Source of the DNA: Gnetum montanum
Taxonomy: Eukaryota; Streptophyta; Gnetopsida; Gnetales; Gnetaceae
Direction of reading: 5' to 3'
NCBI GenBank assembly: GCA_015680685.1
Contig: MNCI01033384.1
Span: 19,742-76,811 of the forward strand
DNA: 57,070 bases
A program made the position numbers and the translations under genes. Shown one piece after another: positions 44,185 to 54,039 of this stretch. The first letter of the stretch is position 1. The number at the start of each line of letters is the position of its first letter. The notes beneath the pieces were generated by a model. It did no database searches. It had not been told where the DNA came from and was given only the letters and a program-made list of their open reading frames with translations.

Positions 44185-46124
44185 ATCGATCTACCATAAC
44201 ACCTTGATGAGGATAAAATATTTTTTAATTTTTTAGTTTCAAAATATTCTTTATATCTTTTCCATTTTCTTTATATTTTACTAATTATTTTATATATTTT
44301 TCTTTTTCTTGTTATTTTCATTTAGTCTTACCTAAAATCTCTACTTTTGTTCCATGGCTATTGCAAATTTTGGAAATTTTTAAATATAGCTATCAAGGGT
44401 ATGATTTAATATTTAGGTCAGCTTTATCCTTGGATTATATTCTCTACTAACAATCTATCAATTTCTAGTGGTATGAGGTAATGAGTTTACAACATCCACC
44501 CATGCCATTTGTCTTATGTGGAGTCTACATCATGGGGACATGAAGGTTCTTTTACATTAAAACTAAAAGTAATATATGATCTAGTTACCCAACAAATTGG
44601 GAAAGGACCAAATGGAAATGAAAAAGGATATGACCTCAAAGGGATTTGTTATGTTCTTTTCTAAACTTTCTTCTTCAGTTCTATGACTCTTCATTGGTAT
44701 ATCATCACTCCTACTATCAATGATAAAATGAAGCATGTTTATGTATGATGTGGTTCTTAATAAAAAAAATGAAAATTAAAAGCACACCCCTTTCACAATC
44801 TCATGGACTACAAGCACTAGTTATGGGGCAAGAAAGACATGTTACCCATGCCTAAAGGCACCCCTCTAACTAAGGCCCTACCTACTTCCTTCTTCTCTTT
44901 TCTTATTTTTCTTAGAGTGATGGTTGTCCCTTGTAGTTTTCATAGGCTCTTAATGGTAGGAGAGAAGGAATACATCAATGTGAGGGCACTGTAATTGGAA
45001 TGTACTTGGTCTAGACTCAAAATGGACCAATATCGAATCATCGTAATTACAAATTTTACTAAGGATCCCATGTGACCATTATGAGGATTACTCATCTATC
45101 ATTGATGCACTCCATTTTCTCTCACCTAACCGCCTCATGCCATGATAAATTAATAATTTTATATCATAGTTTACATAATCCTAAGACAATTCCTCACATG
45201 GGTACAGTATTTAACTTAAAACAATCATTCATCTTCCTAGGTGCCTACATACTCCTTGTGATGAGGATATGCAAGGGTATATTAGATATAAGCCTACTCT
45301 ATGAAGGACAAACTTGCATATCTTTTGGTTTTCTTCAAGTTCAACCTGTTAACCATAGGCCCAACTACAATCTTGATCATCTTAATAGCTTGCAACATCT
45401 AATTTTGCATACAAAGCATCCTCTAATTACTCATCCCACATGATCAAATTACTCCAATTTCATGAACGATACCCTCAAATGTGTTGTTGTTATGAATTCC
45501 CAACTTTTTGGCTCCCATTTGGCTCTAGTTTCAACCCCAAACTCATTCAAAATCTCTTGATATCTTAAAGTGAAAAATAGTTGTAAATAGTAGCATCAAT
45601 GCATCCCCATCAATGTAAATAGTCTAGTCAACATAGCTCCATTAATGCATCCCCTCAACCTAGCACAAAATTCCTATAAATAGACATGACACTTAGCTCA
45701 TTTTTTACATTTTCTCATAAATGCGTTTTTAAAATCTTTTAGAGCTCAGAGCCTTCCAAGAACTATAATTTCTCAACACTTTAAATGTTTTTACCTATTC
45801 TTTAATTCTAAAACTATTAAAGGTAGGATTTACATTGTGAGGGCATCAAAACACTAGGTTTTTATAGAAAATTTTTCCAACTCCCCATGGATAAGATATT
45901 AAAATAATATTAAATTAATTATCATAAGAGTTAATATCAATAATCAACCTCTATTGAAGCATGAATAAAATAATATCATATATCAACAATCACTAAATAA
46001 GTACTTAATGATTGAATCCCAACTTTTGACCAATAAACATAAGCTAATTGAACAAAGAAAGGTATCCAAATAAAACAAAGATTATGCCTAAGAAACTAAT
46101 CTTGGGTTATGTTTATGATCACAG
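44185..46124 (+). other. E4 spacer with T-rich tract, conserved block and promoter-like site
   Basis: A T-rich tract (44220-44330) is followed by the conserved block at about 44750-44885: GATGTGGTTCTTA, CTACAAGCACTAGTTATGG, GACATGTTACCCATGCCTAA, then CTCTAACTAAGGCCC. At 45593-45645 are TCAATGCATCCCC and TTAATGCATCCCC, then CCTATAAATAGAC at 45679. The ORF at 45072-45443 has no recognisable domain. Confidence 0.55.
45590..45690 (+). promoter_or_regulatory. LTR-like internal promoter candidate
   Basis: Two ATGCATCCCC repeats about 50 bp apart lie 40-90 bp upstream of a TATAAATA box. This is the same arrangement as U3 of the E4 LTR (GATGCATG, CAATGCATC, then TATATAAG). It lies about 440 bases upstream of the third-ORF ATG. 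It could instead be a stray LTR fragment. Confidence 0.35.
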
Positions 46125-48943
46125 ATGGCACCTAAGCGAGGACTGTAGATAGAAGGGTCATCATAGCATAGGGAAAAATGATCATGTGGTGGAAGGGATC
46201 AACAACCTCAACTGCAACAATAGTAGCCCCAAAAATAAGTAGCTAAGGCCACCCATGCTACTGGGCCCTTGCAAAAGGAGCTCAACATGGAATCTATCCA
46301 TCAAATTCCCATAACAACAATAGGGAAATCCATGCAAGATTAGGTTATAAGATTGCATCCCAATCTATTGGTCACACTCACAAAGGCCTACCTGGAGAAG
46401 ATTTGCACCAAGGAAATTTAGAGCTCTATCCTTCAAGAACTAAATTTCAAATCTTTCATGGAGCTTGCACAAGAAGAGGTAAGAACACAACTCCAAGGGT
46501 CTCCACTATGGTCCATTCTCTCTAACAATGGGGAATGGTACATGAGAGAAACTTGTATCTTCTAGAACAACTGACAAGGGGATGCCCTTGTCTTAGTAGA
46601 TTGAAGCAATAGCAAAGACCCTTGAATTACCTGGCATTAGGGAAAAGCTAGCAAAGATATCCACTCAAGTAGATCCAAAAGCCAAGAAAGAGTGGGTTCA
46701 GTAGTGCTATGAAGTGGATTGTAAAGGGTACAATGCCATCAATAAGGTGGAGCGAGCATATTTCAAGATTGTAGCCTATCACCTCAATGCAACAGTGAGG
46801 CCAAACAAGATAATGAACTTCTTTGCTAGCGAATGTGTGGCTCTAAGCAAAAACTTTCTAGTCAACCTACTACAACTCATCTTTCTTGAAATAGAAAAAT
46901 ATTTCAAGGAGAATGAGAAGGGTAAGTTGACACTTCCCTTTTGATACCTCATCAAGAAACTTTGTAAAAGGAAAGGGATAGCCTACTGTTTTAATGATGT
47001 GGTTTGCAGAGCTCTTGTTGCATCATGGTAGAAAATGATGAAAGATAAAGTGCTTGCCAAGCTTCAAAAGGAGGAACAACCATCCCAACCACCACTTGTA
47101 GCACCAAAGACAACACCAAAAGCACTAGCATCTTCAGAGCATCTAAGGAAGCTTAGAGAGTAGCACTTGCAACAATAACAAGCCTCTAGATGTGGTGGAA
47201 ATCTTCAGTATACAAATCAACCATGAGCCATCTGAACTTAGTCACAAGGATCATCAGTTAATTAGACAATGGAATGACCCCATTATTCTGTTCATAGAAA
47301 AACCAAGAACCTGTTCACTCCAATCCTACTGTCAAAGAAGTCACTGTGTCCATAGCATGATAAGAATTCCTTGAAATTTTTGAGCATGCAATAGCCTTCT
47401 CTGTAATGCTAGAAGAAGGTAAGGTAGCAATGGTCCTAGTTTTGCCACACAAGGGCCAAGAGATAGCAACAAAGATGGCGGTGGATTGTATTTGAGAAGC
47501 TCTAAGTACTACTACATTTGTCCCTAATGTTGCTACCATGATAGATGTACAAGCATCAACAAGAGCAAGAAGTGAAAGGATGAGTGCAACCCAACATAAA
47601 GAAGTATTGGAGTGACTAGTGGGAATTGGGCAATCAATTCTAGAAACTTTTTATCTTTCAAAAGACATATCGGCTACCCAATCATAGCTGCTAGAGACAA
47701 GAGGCAAGCTCTTAATTGCAAATGCATAACTCGAGAAGGCCACTGTTAGCAATCAATGGTTGGTTGCTAAGGTTGCAGAACTTAGAGCCCAATTGTCAAA
47801 TCCTACCATTCTTAAGCTAGAACTTACTAGAGATGAATTTTTTCAAAAGCTTCAACAAAAATATCAAGAGGCTAAGAATGCCAAGGAAATGGTGACCTTT
47901 GATGCATCACTATCGAAAGCAATGATGAATTTCACTACTGTGACCTCCATCAAGTTCACAAGGAAAATCTAACACTAACCTAAGATAATCATTACTTGTT
48001 AAATGCTGAAAAACAAAAGGACCAAATGAAAGAATACATTCATCAACAACAAGAATAGCTTGCCAAGGTGAACCTAGACTTAAGGAGATTAGCTATAAAC
48101 AAACAAGAACATATCAATGGAGGAGGTTCATGCCCTTTACCAAAAAACTACAATAACGGTTACTGCCTAAAAGAATGAGGCCATGATATATGAACAAGCT
48201 AAGAAACACTATAGAGACCAAGTTAGGATGCTCCAGGAAGTCAATGAAAAAGAGATTAAGTTGGCTAAGGTAAATGTGAACGAAGCTCTCTAGCAACTCC
48301 AACAAAGAGATGATGTGTGGCAGCCCATCTTTGATGGCCTTAACACATATAACGAAGCATAGATCTATCTAAAGGAGTTGAAGATCAAGGAGGTGATAGA
48401 ATACATAGAGCTTGTCAACCTTTGATATGCAAACTTGACAATGCTGATAGTAGGGAGGCCCAAATCAAAGTTATAGAAGTAGGTGGCCAACTCTTACCTC
48501 CTTGATAAGGTAGAGTTCAAGCTCTACAAAGAAACTAAACAAAAGTTGGAAGTGACCAACACGAAGCTTGAGGTTCTCGAAAGCAAATTCACTGATCAAA
48601 GATTTTCTACTAAGAACTTGGCCAGAAGAATAAGTGACTAACAAGAGCTACAAAACTTTGTATGTACATTCGACATTGAATGTAAACAATTGCGCCTAGT
48701 TTATCAACATGAAGGAGATGTTCCCTATGCTATTATGCCTATGGGATATTCTAGCACTAGCTCATCTAGGCAAAGCATCCTGGACCATTCAAAATTCACA
48801 AGGAAAGGAGGAAAAGATAAAGGCACTTCTTGATGCCTTTCAACTTTTAGTAGTAGCAGTAGGACAACTTAGACTTCTAGAAGAGCAAGGATGTGACGAA
48901 GTATCCTTTGCATCATAGGAGCCTCCACCTTTAGGCATAGTGT
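46125..48943 (+). pseudogene. E4 third ORF, long, coiled-coil-rich, decayed
   Basis: The ATG at 46125 follows TTTATGATCACAG, a splice-acceptor-like end, and reads MAPKRG. About 940 codons can be followed with frameshifts and stops. Near 46714-46990 VERAYFKIVAYHLNATVRPN and FLVNLLQLIFLEIEKYF, then LTLPFXYLIKKLCKRKGIAY, resemble the putative plant transposon protein domain often found in such ORFs (from memory, not searched). The rest (47760-48650) is Lys/Glu/Gln-rich with coiled-coil character. It ends EPPPLGIV near 48938. It lies where env-like genes lie in Athila elements. Confidence 0.55.
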
Positions 48944-49157
48944 GAAGATTTCATCTTATCTCCATCCATCCAATAGGTGCCTACTAATTTTTGCTAAGAA
49001 GTGTTCAATATCTCTGTACATTACACTAATTTTGTAACCATGCAAAATGGCACTCAAGAGTTTTTTTATTTATTAGAGTCAATCAATCAATTTCATACTT
49101 CTCCAAATCTTGTAAGAAACTCGATCCCATTTTGTTCACTCAATGACAAGATTTCAA

Positions 49158-49172
49158 TTAGTCATGGGTGTA
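49158..49172 (+). other. E4 3' polypurine tract
   Basis: TTAGTCATGGGTGTA directly precedes the LTR start TGATGAAGC. Confidence 0.7.
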
Positions 49173-49978
49173 TGATGAAGCTTCAATAAGTTAACTACGT
49201 TGATGCATGTCTATCGACATAGCCCTGATGACGCATCCCTGTCAATGCATCTCATGATGCGTTACTACATGTGCATTGACACTAATCCCCTCAAAGCCTA
49301 TATAAGTGCACACACTAGTCCCATTTATGGCATCGTTGATCAATCCCTTGGCCAAACTCTTGTAATTTTCTCTTGTATAACTTAGCGAAATTTTCCCTCT
49401 AAGTGCCAGCAATATGAATTGAATTAATTGTCTAAAATTTTATTCAAGTACAATATGTACCTAGACATAGTTACATGAACGACAATAAAATCGAGATTTC
49501 TTCTCTCCATTACAACACTTGGCTTAGTTTAAATTTACTTTCTAGCATTCTACTTTAAATGCTATTTACTTTCTTATACTTAAGCGTTAATATTCTAATT
49601 TATAAGTAACATGAGTATGAACACTTCAAGCATAATATACTCACACTTGGTAATCCCATCAATAAATACTTTAGGATAGTTTAATTATTAATTAGTAAAG
49701 TTAAATATTTTGGCCCTTCCTTTAATTAATGATTTTACAGAAAAAGAAAATATTAAAAATTATAAAAATAAATATAAATTTCGTACGCCTTAGTCACACT
49801 TAGTCATACGAACAAAGTCAACACAAGTGATGATTGAGAAGACAATGACTAGTAACTACACATTTTACTATCTAAGAACATAGGCCACTTAGGTAGAAGA
49901 AATTTACAAAATTTGACTAGATTGTGCATACATGCTTGTGATTCATATGGTTGTGTAGGAAATACCCATTGCTCATCA
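49173..49978 (+). repeat. E4 3' LTR, GATGCATC-type U3
   Basis: It starts TGATGAAGC and ends TGCTCATCA. U3 has no GATATC. Instead it has TTGATGCATG, ATGACGCATCC, TCAATGCATC, TGATGCG and TGCATTGAC between 49199 and 49281, then TATATAAG at 49299-49306. R/U5 keeps the AAGTGCCAGCAATATG-like block of the family. Confidence 0.85.
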
Positions 49979-50816
49979 ATGAGCCTATCGAAAACAGATT
50001 TCTACATTACAATTCCAAAAATGGTAAGAAAATGAATATAAAAAATGACATGAGATAAGACAATTAAAGATGATATGATGAAATTATAGACAGCAAAATA
50101 TGTAGCTCTTAATAGAGGTGAATGATGAAAGAGAACTTATGTAAGTGATCTCATTTTTATTAGAAAAAGTTTAGGAGGACGATGACTTTGTAGTACTAAA
50201 CACAATTTTGGAAATTCTATGATAAGAATTTACACAGAAAATTGCTCATACCCCTAAGGTTTCACATTTTCTTCGGTGCTTAGTTTACTAAAGTAATTAG
50301 ACTTCACCCCTTGGCCATTCCCATTTGTTAATTGATGATTAAAATGTCATCTATGCAATATGGAAACTTCTTTTATTCATTAATACTAGTGCAAGCTTCA
50401 CCGCTTGGGAGTGATTCCAACCATTCTTCATCAAGGACTCAACTTGTGCAATCTTCATCTTGCTTAAAGTTACCTTTATCCTTTTCTTCTTCATGCTATT
50501 TAGAAATTTATTTTAATGGAATTTATCCACAAAATACCATTATTAGTTTTGAGCACTAACGACAGAATCGCAGAAACACAAAATGCAGTCCATGAAAGGT
50601 CAATCGTGCTTCAAATATTTTAAAGCTTCAACTATCATATGCTTCAACAAGCTTCAAAATGAATAAAACAACAGTATCCTTTACAGAATGTTCCGACGCC
50701 AAACCAAAATCTCACCTGCAGCGTTGCTGCAGAAGAGATCAAATATAGTCAAACACCCATTGCCTACGAATGATTCTATGATCGATTTCCTTCCCGAAGA
50801 TCTGATACAGAAATGA
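49979..50816. other. 3' flank of the GT47 gene, no gene seen
   Basis: AT-rich, apparently non-repetitive DNA. It should hold the 3' UTR of the minus-strand gene. Minus-strand AATAAA (plus TTTATT) occurs at about 50371-50376, one candidate poly(A) signal; none is decisive. The ORF at 50332-50559 is not supported. Confidence 0.45.
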
Positions 50817-52400
50817 CTAATGGCCTTGAGATTCAGAATCTTCAGAACGAGGTTGCTGTTCCCTAACCTCAAACTTAGGAGGCCAGGAGAAAAATTCAGC
50901 CATTTCCTCGATACTGTAATCCCCCTTCACATGCCCATCCAAAATCTGCTCCCTGATCTTACCAATTATGGACTCCAGGGCGATGTCAAAGGCATCCTTG
51001 AATCCGCCCAATTTCTTCTGAGCATAAACGACCGCCGGAATGAGCCGAATGAGCTGCTGCCTCATGTCATCCACTTTCTGGGGCTGGATCTCCTGCAGCT
51101 TCTGTTCGATGCTAACATTTTTCGCCAGGATATCAATCTCGGGAATGAAAACAGAGTACGCCGAAAAATCCCTGGGCAGATACCAGAGATACTGGGTATA
51201 GGCCGAATCAGGATGGAACAGCACCGGAATGCAGCCGGCCAAGATTGAATCGAAGAAGGATCGCCTGGTGGGAGAATCCCCAGTAGGCTGCAAGCAAAAC
51301 ACAGACTCCATGAACATCTTCATCACTCTGTTGGGGTTCCCACATCCGCTCTTATCCTGCCCACAGTCCAGAAGCTTAGCATCTCTGGATGCTCGGCACT
51401 GCTCCATGATCCGGTTTCGAATGGACCCATTTCCTCGCGGGGCCCCTGCAAAGCTGAATAGATATGGACGACTAGTTCGACCCAGTCTGCTAATTGTATC
51501 CTGCCATTGCTTGACATCTGCGTCGGTAGCAGGATGAAAATAGGTAGGGTAAGGAACAGCGATTTCGTTTCTCTTCCAAGGGGCTGACTCCAGCATCAGC
51601 ATCGTCATATTCTTCATGGCCGGCAGCAGCAGAAGCTTGGTTCCCCAATCCGAGTTCTGATCTGTCTGGCGCCTGAAGGCCCAGGTGATTCTTCCGCCCA
51701 CCATGAAATGATCTCCGCCATTGTTGATTCGCCATTCTGGGCGTCGTTGCAGCCAATCCATTAAGGCCAAGGGAGCAGAATCCCTTACGGTTATGTTGTC
51801 CCACAGATGCAGAAATATATGCAGACCTGCGTAATAGGGCACAAATATTGCAGCGGCCTCCGAGGAGTTTCGAGTTCGGCATTGGTACTGCTCCATTCTG
51901 TGGCGGAAGAGCAGGCCCAGAGAAAATTGGTTGGTGTCGAACCAAGATTTCCCAGAGAAAGGTTCTCCCTCCATTGGAGCTCCGAATCCAGCGTTCTGGA
52001 AGGATTTGCAGGTGGAAATCCATACTCCGGGTTTGCAGAATTGCTCGAGAATATCATCGTTGAATCGAGGAGGTAGGTCATGGACATAGACGTACCTGCC
52101 AAGGCATGGATCAGGCTCGGCGCCGTAAGCAGAATGACTGCTGCCGTTCTGCTGAGATTCAGAATAGTTGCGACTGCCGCTGACTTGCTCAAATGTAGAA
52201 ACCCTGTGATTGCTGCTCTTTTCCTGAGACGCGGAATCGCTGGTATTCCATGGCTTTTGCATCAGTTCGCCTAGGGTATGAATTTGGTCCTGAAAATCGC
52301 TGACGCCAAACAAACTAAAATGGAAGATGAGGAGCACGACCCAGAGACTGCAACAAAGGAATGCCACGATCCAGAATCTGGACTTGGCTGTTTCCTCCAT
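50817..52400 (-). CDS. GT47 exostosin-family xyloglucan galactosyltransferase-like protein
   Basis: This single exon encodes 527 residues, starting at the ATG at 52400. An in-frame extension to 52442 begins with TTG, so I do not use it. Residues 9-32 form one membrane anchor (WIVAFLCCSLWVVLLIFHFS), giving a type II Golgi protein. A Ser/Asn-rich stem (34-95) is followed by the exostosin domain from CLGRYVYVHDLPPRF (99-113) to about 445. Family blocks include DHFMVGGRITWAFRR (230-244), YLFSFAGAPRGN (313-324), FCLQPTGDSPTRRSFFDSIL (368-387) and AGCIPVLFH (388-396). There are eight N-glycosylation sequons (52, 78, 85, 178, 202, 264, 324, 428). MUR3 and XLT2 relatives transfer galactose to xyloglucan side chains in the Golgi; other clade members use other acceptors, so the exact substrate is open. 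No stops or frameshifts: this is the only clearly live gene here. Confidence 0.92.
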   Translation of the reverse strand: MEETAKSRFWIVAFLCCSLWVVLLIFHFSLFGVSDFQDQIHTLGELMQKPWNTSDSASQEKSSNHRVSTFEQVSGSRNYSESQQNGSSHSAYGAEPDPCLGRYVYVHDLPPRFNDDILEQFCKPGVWISTCKSFQNAGFGAPMEGEPFSGKSWFDTNQFSLGLLFRHRMEQYQCRTRNSSEAAAIFVPYYAGLHIFLHLWDNITVRDSAPLALMDWLQRRPEWRINNGGDHFMVGGRITWAFRRQTDQNSDWGTKLLLLPAMKNMTMLMLESAPWKRNEIAVPYPTYFHPATDADVKQWQDTISRLGRTSRPYLFSFAGAPRGNGSIRNRIMEQCRASRDAKLLDCGQDKSGCGNPNRVMKMFMESVFCLQPTGDSPTRRSFFDSILAGCIPVLFHPDSAYTQYLWYLPRDFSAYSVFIPEIDILAKNVSIEQKLQEIQPQKVDDMRQQLIRLIPAVVYAQKKLGGFKDAFDIALESIIGKIREQILDGHVKGDYSIEEMAEFFSWPPKFEVREQQPRSEDSESQGH

Positions 52401-52680
52401 TGGCAACGAAAATGGGGGGTTGTTAAGGTGATGTTTTGGCAACGAAAATGAATTCAGATGACGGCCGAGTAGCTGATCCAGTACCTAAACTGTTTTAATT
52501 TTGCAGAGGATCGGGTGAGGGAGACAAAGTCCCCCACTGAGTTCGTGAAACGCGGAGATCAAAATTGGAAATGCAGAGTCCAGACCGCGCAATTTCAGTT
52601 GGCCGCCACGTTGCAGATGCTGCGCAGTTCGATGATATAAAAAGGAATTGGGCGAACCAAATTAGATAGTAAAACTCATG
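52401..52680 (-). promoter_or_regulatory. 5' flank of the GT47 gene
   Basis: On the minus strand the start context is GCCAATGGAGG, with a purine at -3 and G at +4. A 15-base direct repeat (TTGGCAACGAAAATG at 52400-52414 and 52437-52451 on plus) straddles the start. A CCACGT box lies at 52605-52610. No good minus-strand TATAAA is seen. The plus-strand TATATAAAA-like box (GATATAAAAAGG at 52635-52646) points away from the gene. Confidence 0.45.
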
Positions 52681-53200
52681 TTCAACGTTTGTTTGTTTAG
52701 GTTATGGGTTCTGGGTTTGACAATCATATCGCAATCTCAAACAAATCTTGGCAGACTAAAGCTTTATAGAGTCCACAAATAAATAAATAAAATCAGGCTG
52801 TCGGTATCGAGAGTGTCAGTCGATGATGAACTCCTGCGGTTGATAACAGTCCTTGCTTGGTGTTTGGCACCATACAAACGATTTGGCTTAGAATTTTGAC
52901 GAAGAAATAAATTAAAAACATGGCACGAGTCAGAGAACAGTGATGAAACGCTGTTCACACAACATTAACATTATATCGCACAATATGGGACATCGTAACG
53001 GAGACTATTTAATTATATCCGAGATCCGAGGCAATAAAACTTCGGTTTCCAATTCGAAAAAATGTCCCATTCATATCAAAAACATCAGGCCCCTGCCATT
53101 CTAGGCGTACGTCCCTTTTAAGCTATATCTATTCCCATCTAAAACAGCTGGCCGCTGCCGTTATGAGTGTCACCCGATAAGCACTTTGGGATTGAAAGTA
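52681..53200. other. Intergenic DNA upstream of GT47, no gene seen
   Basis: Mixed-composition sequence without retroelement homology that I can recognise. A 34-codon plus-strand ORF at 52678-52782 starts in this stretch (see findings). Nothing else is supported. Confidence 0.45.
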
Positions 53201-53204
53201 TAAA

Positions 53205-53580
53205 CTAAATGTCCTGAAAAACATATAACAAAACAAAACATAGTGATGTGATTGCCTAATTTTTTTTAAAATTAACAAAAACGTATTGATGTGAAAACGT
53301 AACCTTTAACTATAAACTAAATGTATTCAAAGGCATATAACATAACAAAACATAGTGATGTGACAACATAATCTTTAAAATTAACAAAAAAACAAAACAT
53401 AAGGATGGAACAACATAACCTTCAAAATTAAACCTATGATCTTCCAAACTCCAAATTCCATGATGTAACTCCTTAACTCTTTCACAATATATAACATATA
53501 ACATAACAAAACATAATGATGTGACAACATAACCTTTAAAATTAAACCTATGGCCTTGCAAACTCCAAATTGCAAACTTA
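53205..53580 (+). repeat. Degenerate tandem repeat (ACATAACAAAACATA-type)
   Basis: The word AACAAAACATAGTGATGTGA and variants recur at about 53230, 53350, 53390 and 53505. Each is followed by ACAACATAACCTTTAAAATTAA-like sequence. Two longer units of about 115 bp (from 53397 and 53512) also share CCTATG..CTT.CAAACTCCAAATT. The minus-strand ORF over it (53310-53648) begins with GTG and simply translates the repeat. Confidence 0.7.
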
Positions 53581-53722
53581 TGGCTATTGTTGTGTTGGTG
53601 GTGGCAATGGTTGAGGGTTTCTTCTGTGGTTGCTATCGCTACGCTCACTTAGGTGTTGTTCTATGTCGTTGTCACATAGTTTGGCATTGTACTGGGTAGT
53701 TGGGTTCAGGCACAACATACTA

Positions 53723-53789
53723 TTCTATATTGTGGGGGTGTGGCAGTGGTGTTCAATTCTATATTGTGGGGGTGTGGCAGTGGTGTTCA
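53723..53789 (+). repeat. 34-bp perfect tandem duplication
   Basis: The unit starting TTCTATATTGTGGGGGTGTG occurs at 53723 and again at 53757, identical for at least 33 bases. Confidence 0.92.
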
Positions 53790-54039
53790 CTTACTCCACA
53801 GTGGTCTTGCTAAAGTTGTGGGGCAATCTCATGTTGGTTTTGCAATGGCAAATTTATCTGATTCTACTCTCCATCAGAAGTTCTTCTACCTTGCCCAAAA
53901 TAGATTTCCTTCTTCTAGATAATATTTTTGATGCAGTTTCTAAAGATTTTGCAATGCACTTTATTTTTCTTCAAATAGTGGGGTTTCTATTAAGGTGTCT
54001 GAGCATTAACATGCAAATCCAAAGCCTCCTTCAGCCCCA

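Larger units (their letters stand above)
40370..49978 (+). mobile_element. E4: 5'-truncated Athila-like element with long third ORF
   Basis: Homology to A starts near 40370 (end of gag) and runs through protease, RT, RNase H, integrase, pol-end motif, spacer and third ORF to a polypurine tract and an 806-bp LTR. No 5' LTR, primer site or gag core is found upstream. The third ORF is much longer than in the other members. All frames are decayed. Confidence 0.82.

Noticed and set aside
45072-45443. 123-codon ORF in the E4 spacer
   Set aside because: No counterpart frame in the A, G2 or G3 spacers and no domain; probably chance.
50820-52274. Several overlapping ORFs on both strands across the GT47 gene (e.g. 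50820-51248 +, 51490-52023 -)
   Set aside because: They are other-frame shadows of a GC-rich coding exon and show no domain of their own.
50817-52442. 541-residue version of the GT47 protein beginning at 52442
   Set aside because: The first codon is TTG. The first ATG in frame is at 52400, in a good context and directly before the membrane anchor.
53310-53648. 112-codon minus-strand ORF with repeated WSL..HRFNF peptide
   Set aside because: It starts with GTG and only translates the tandem repeat at 53205-53580.
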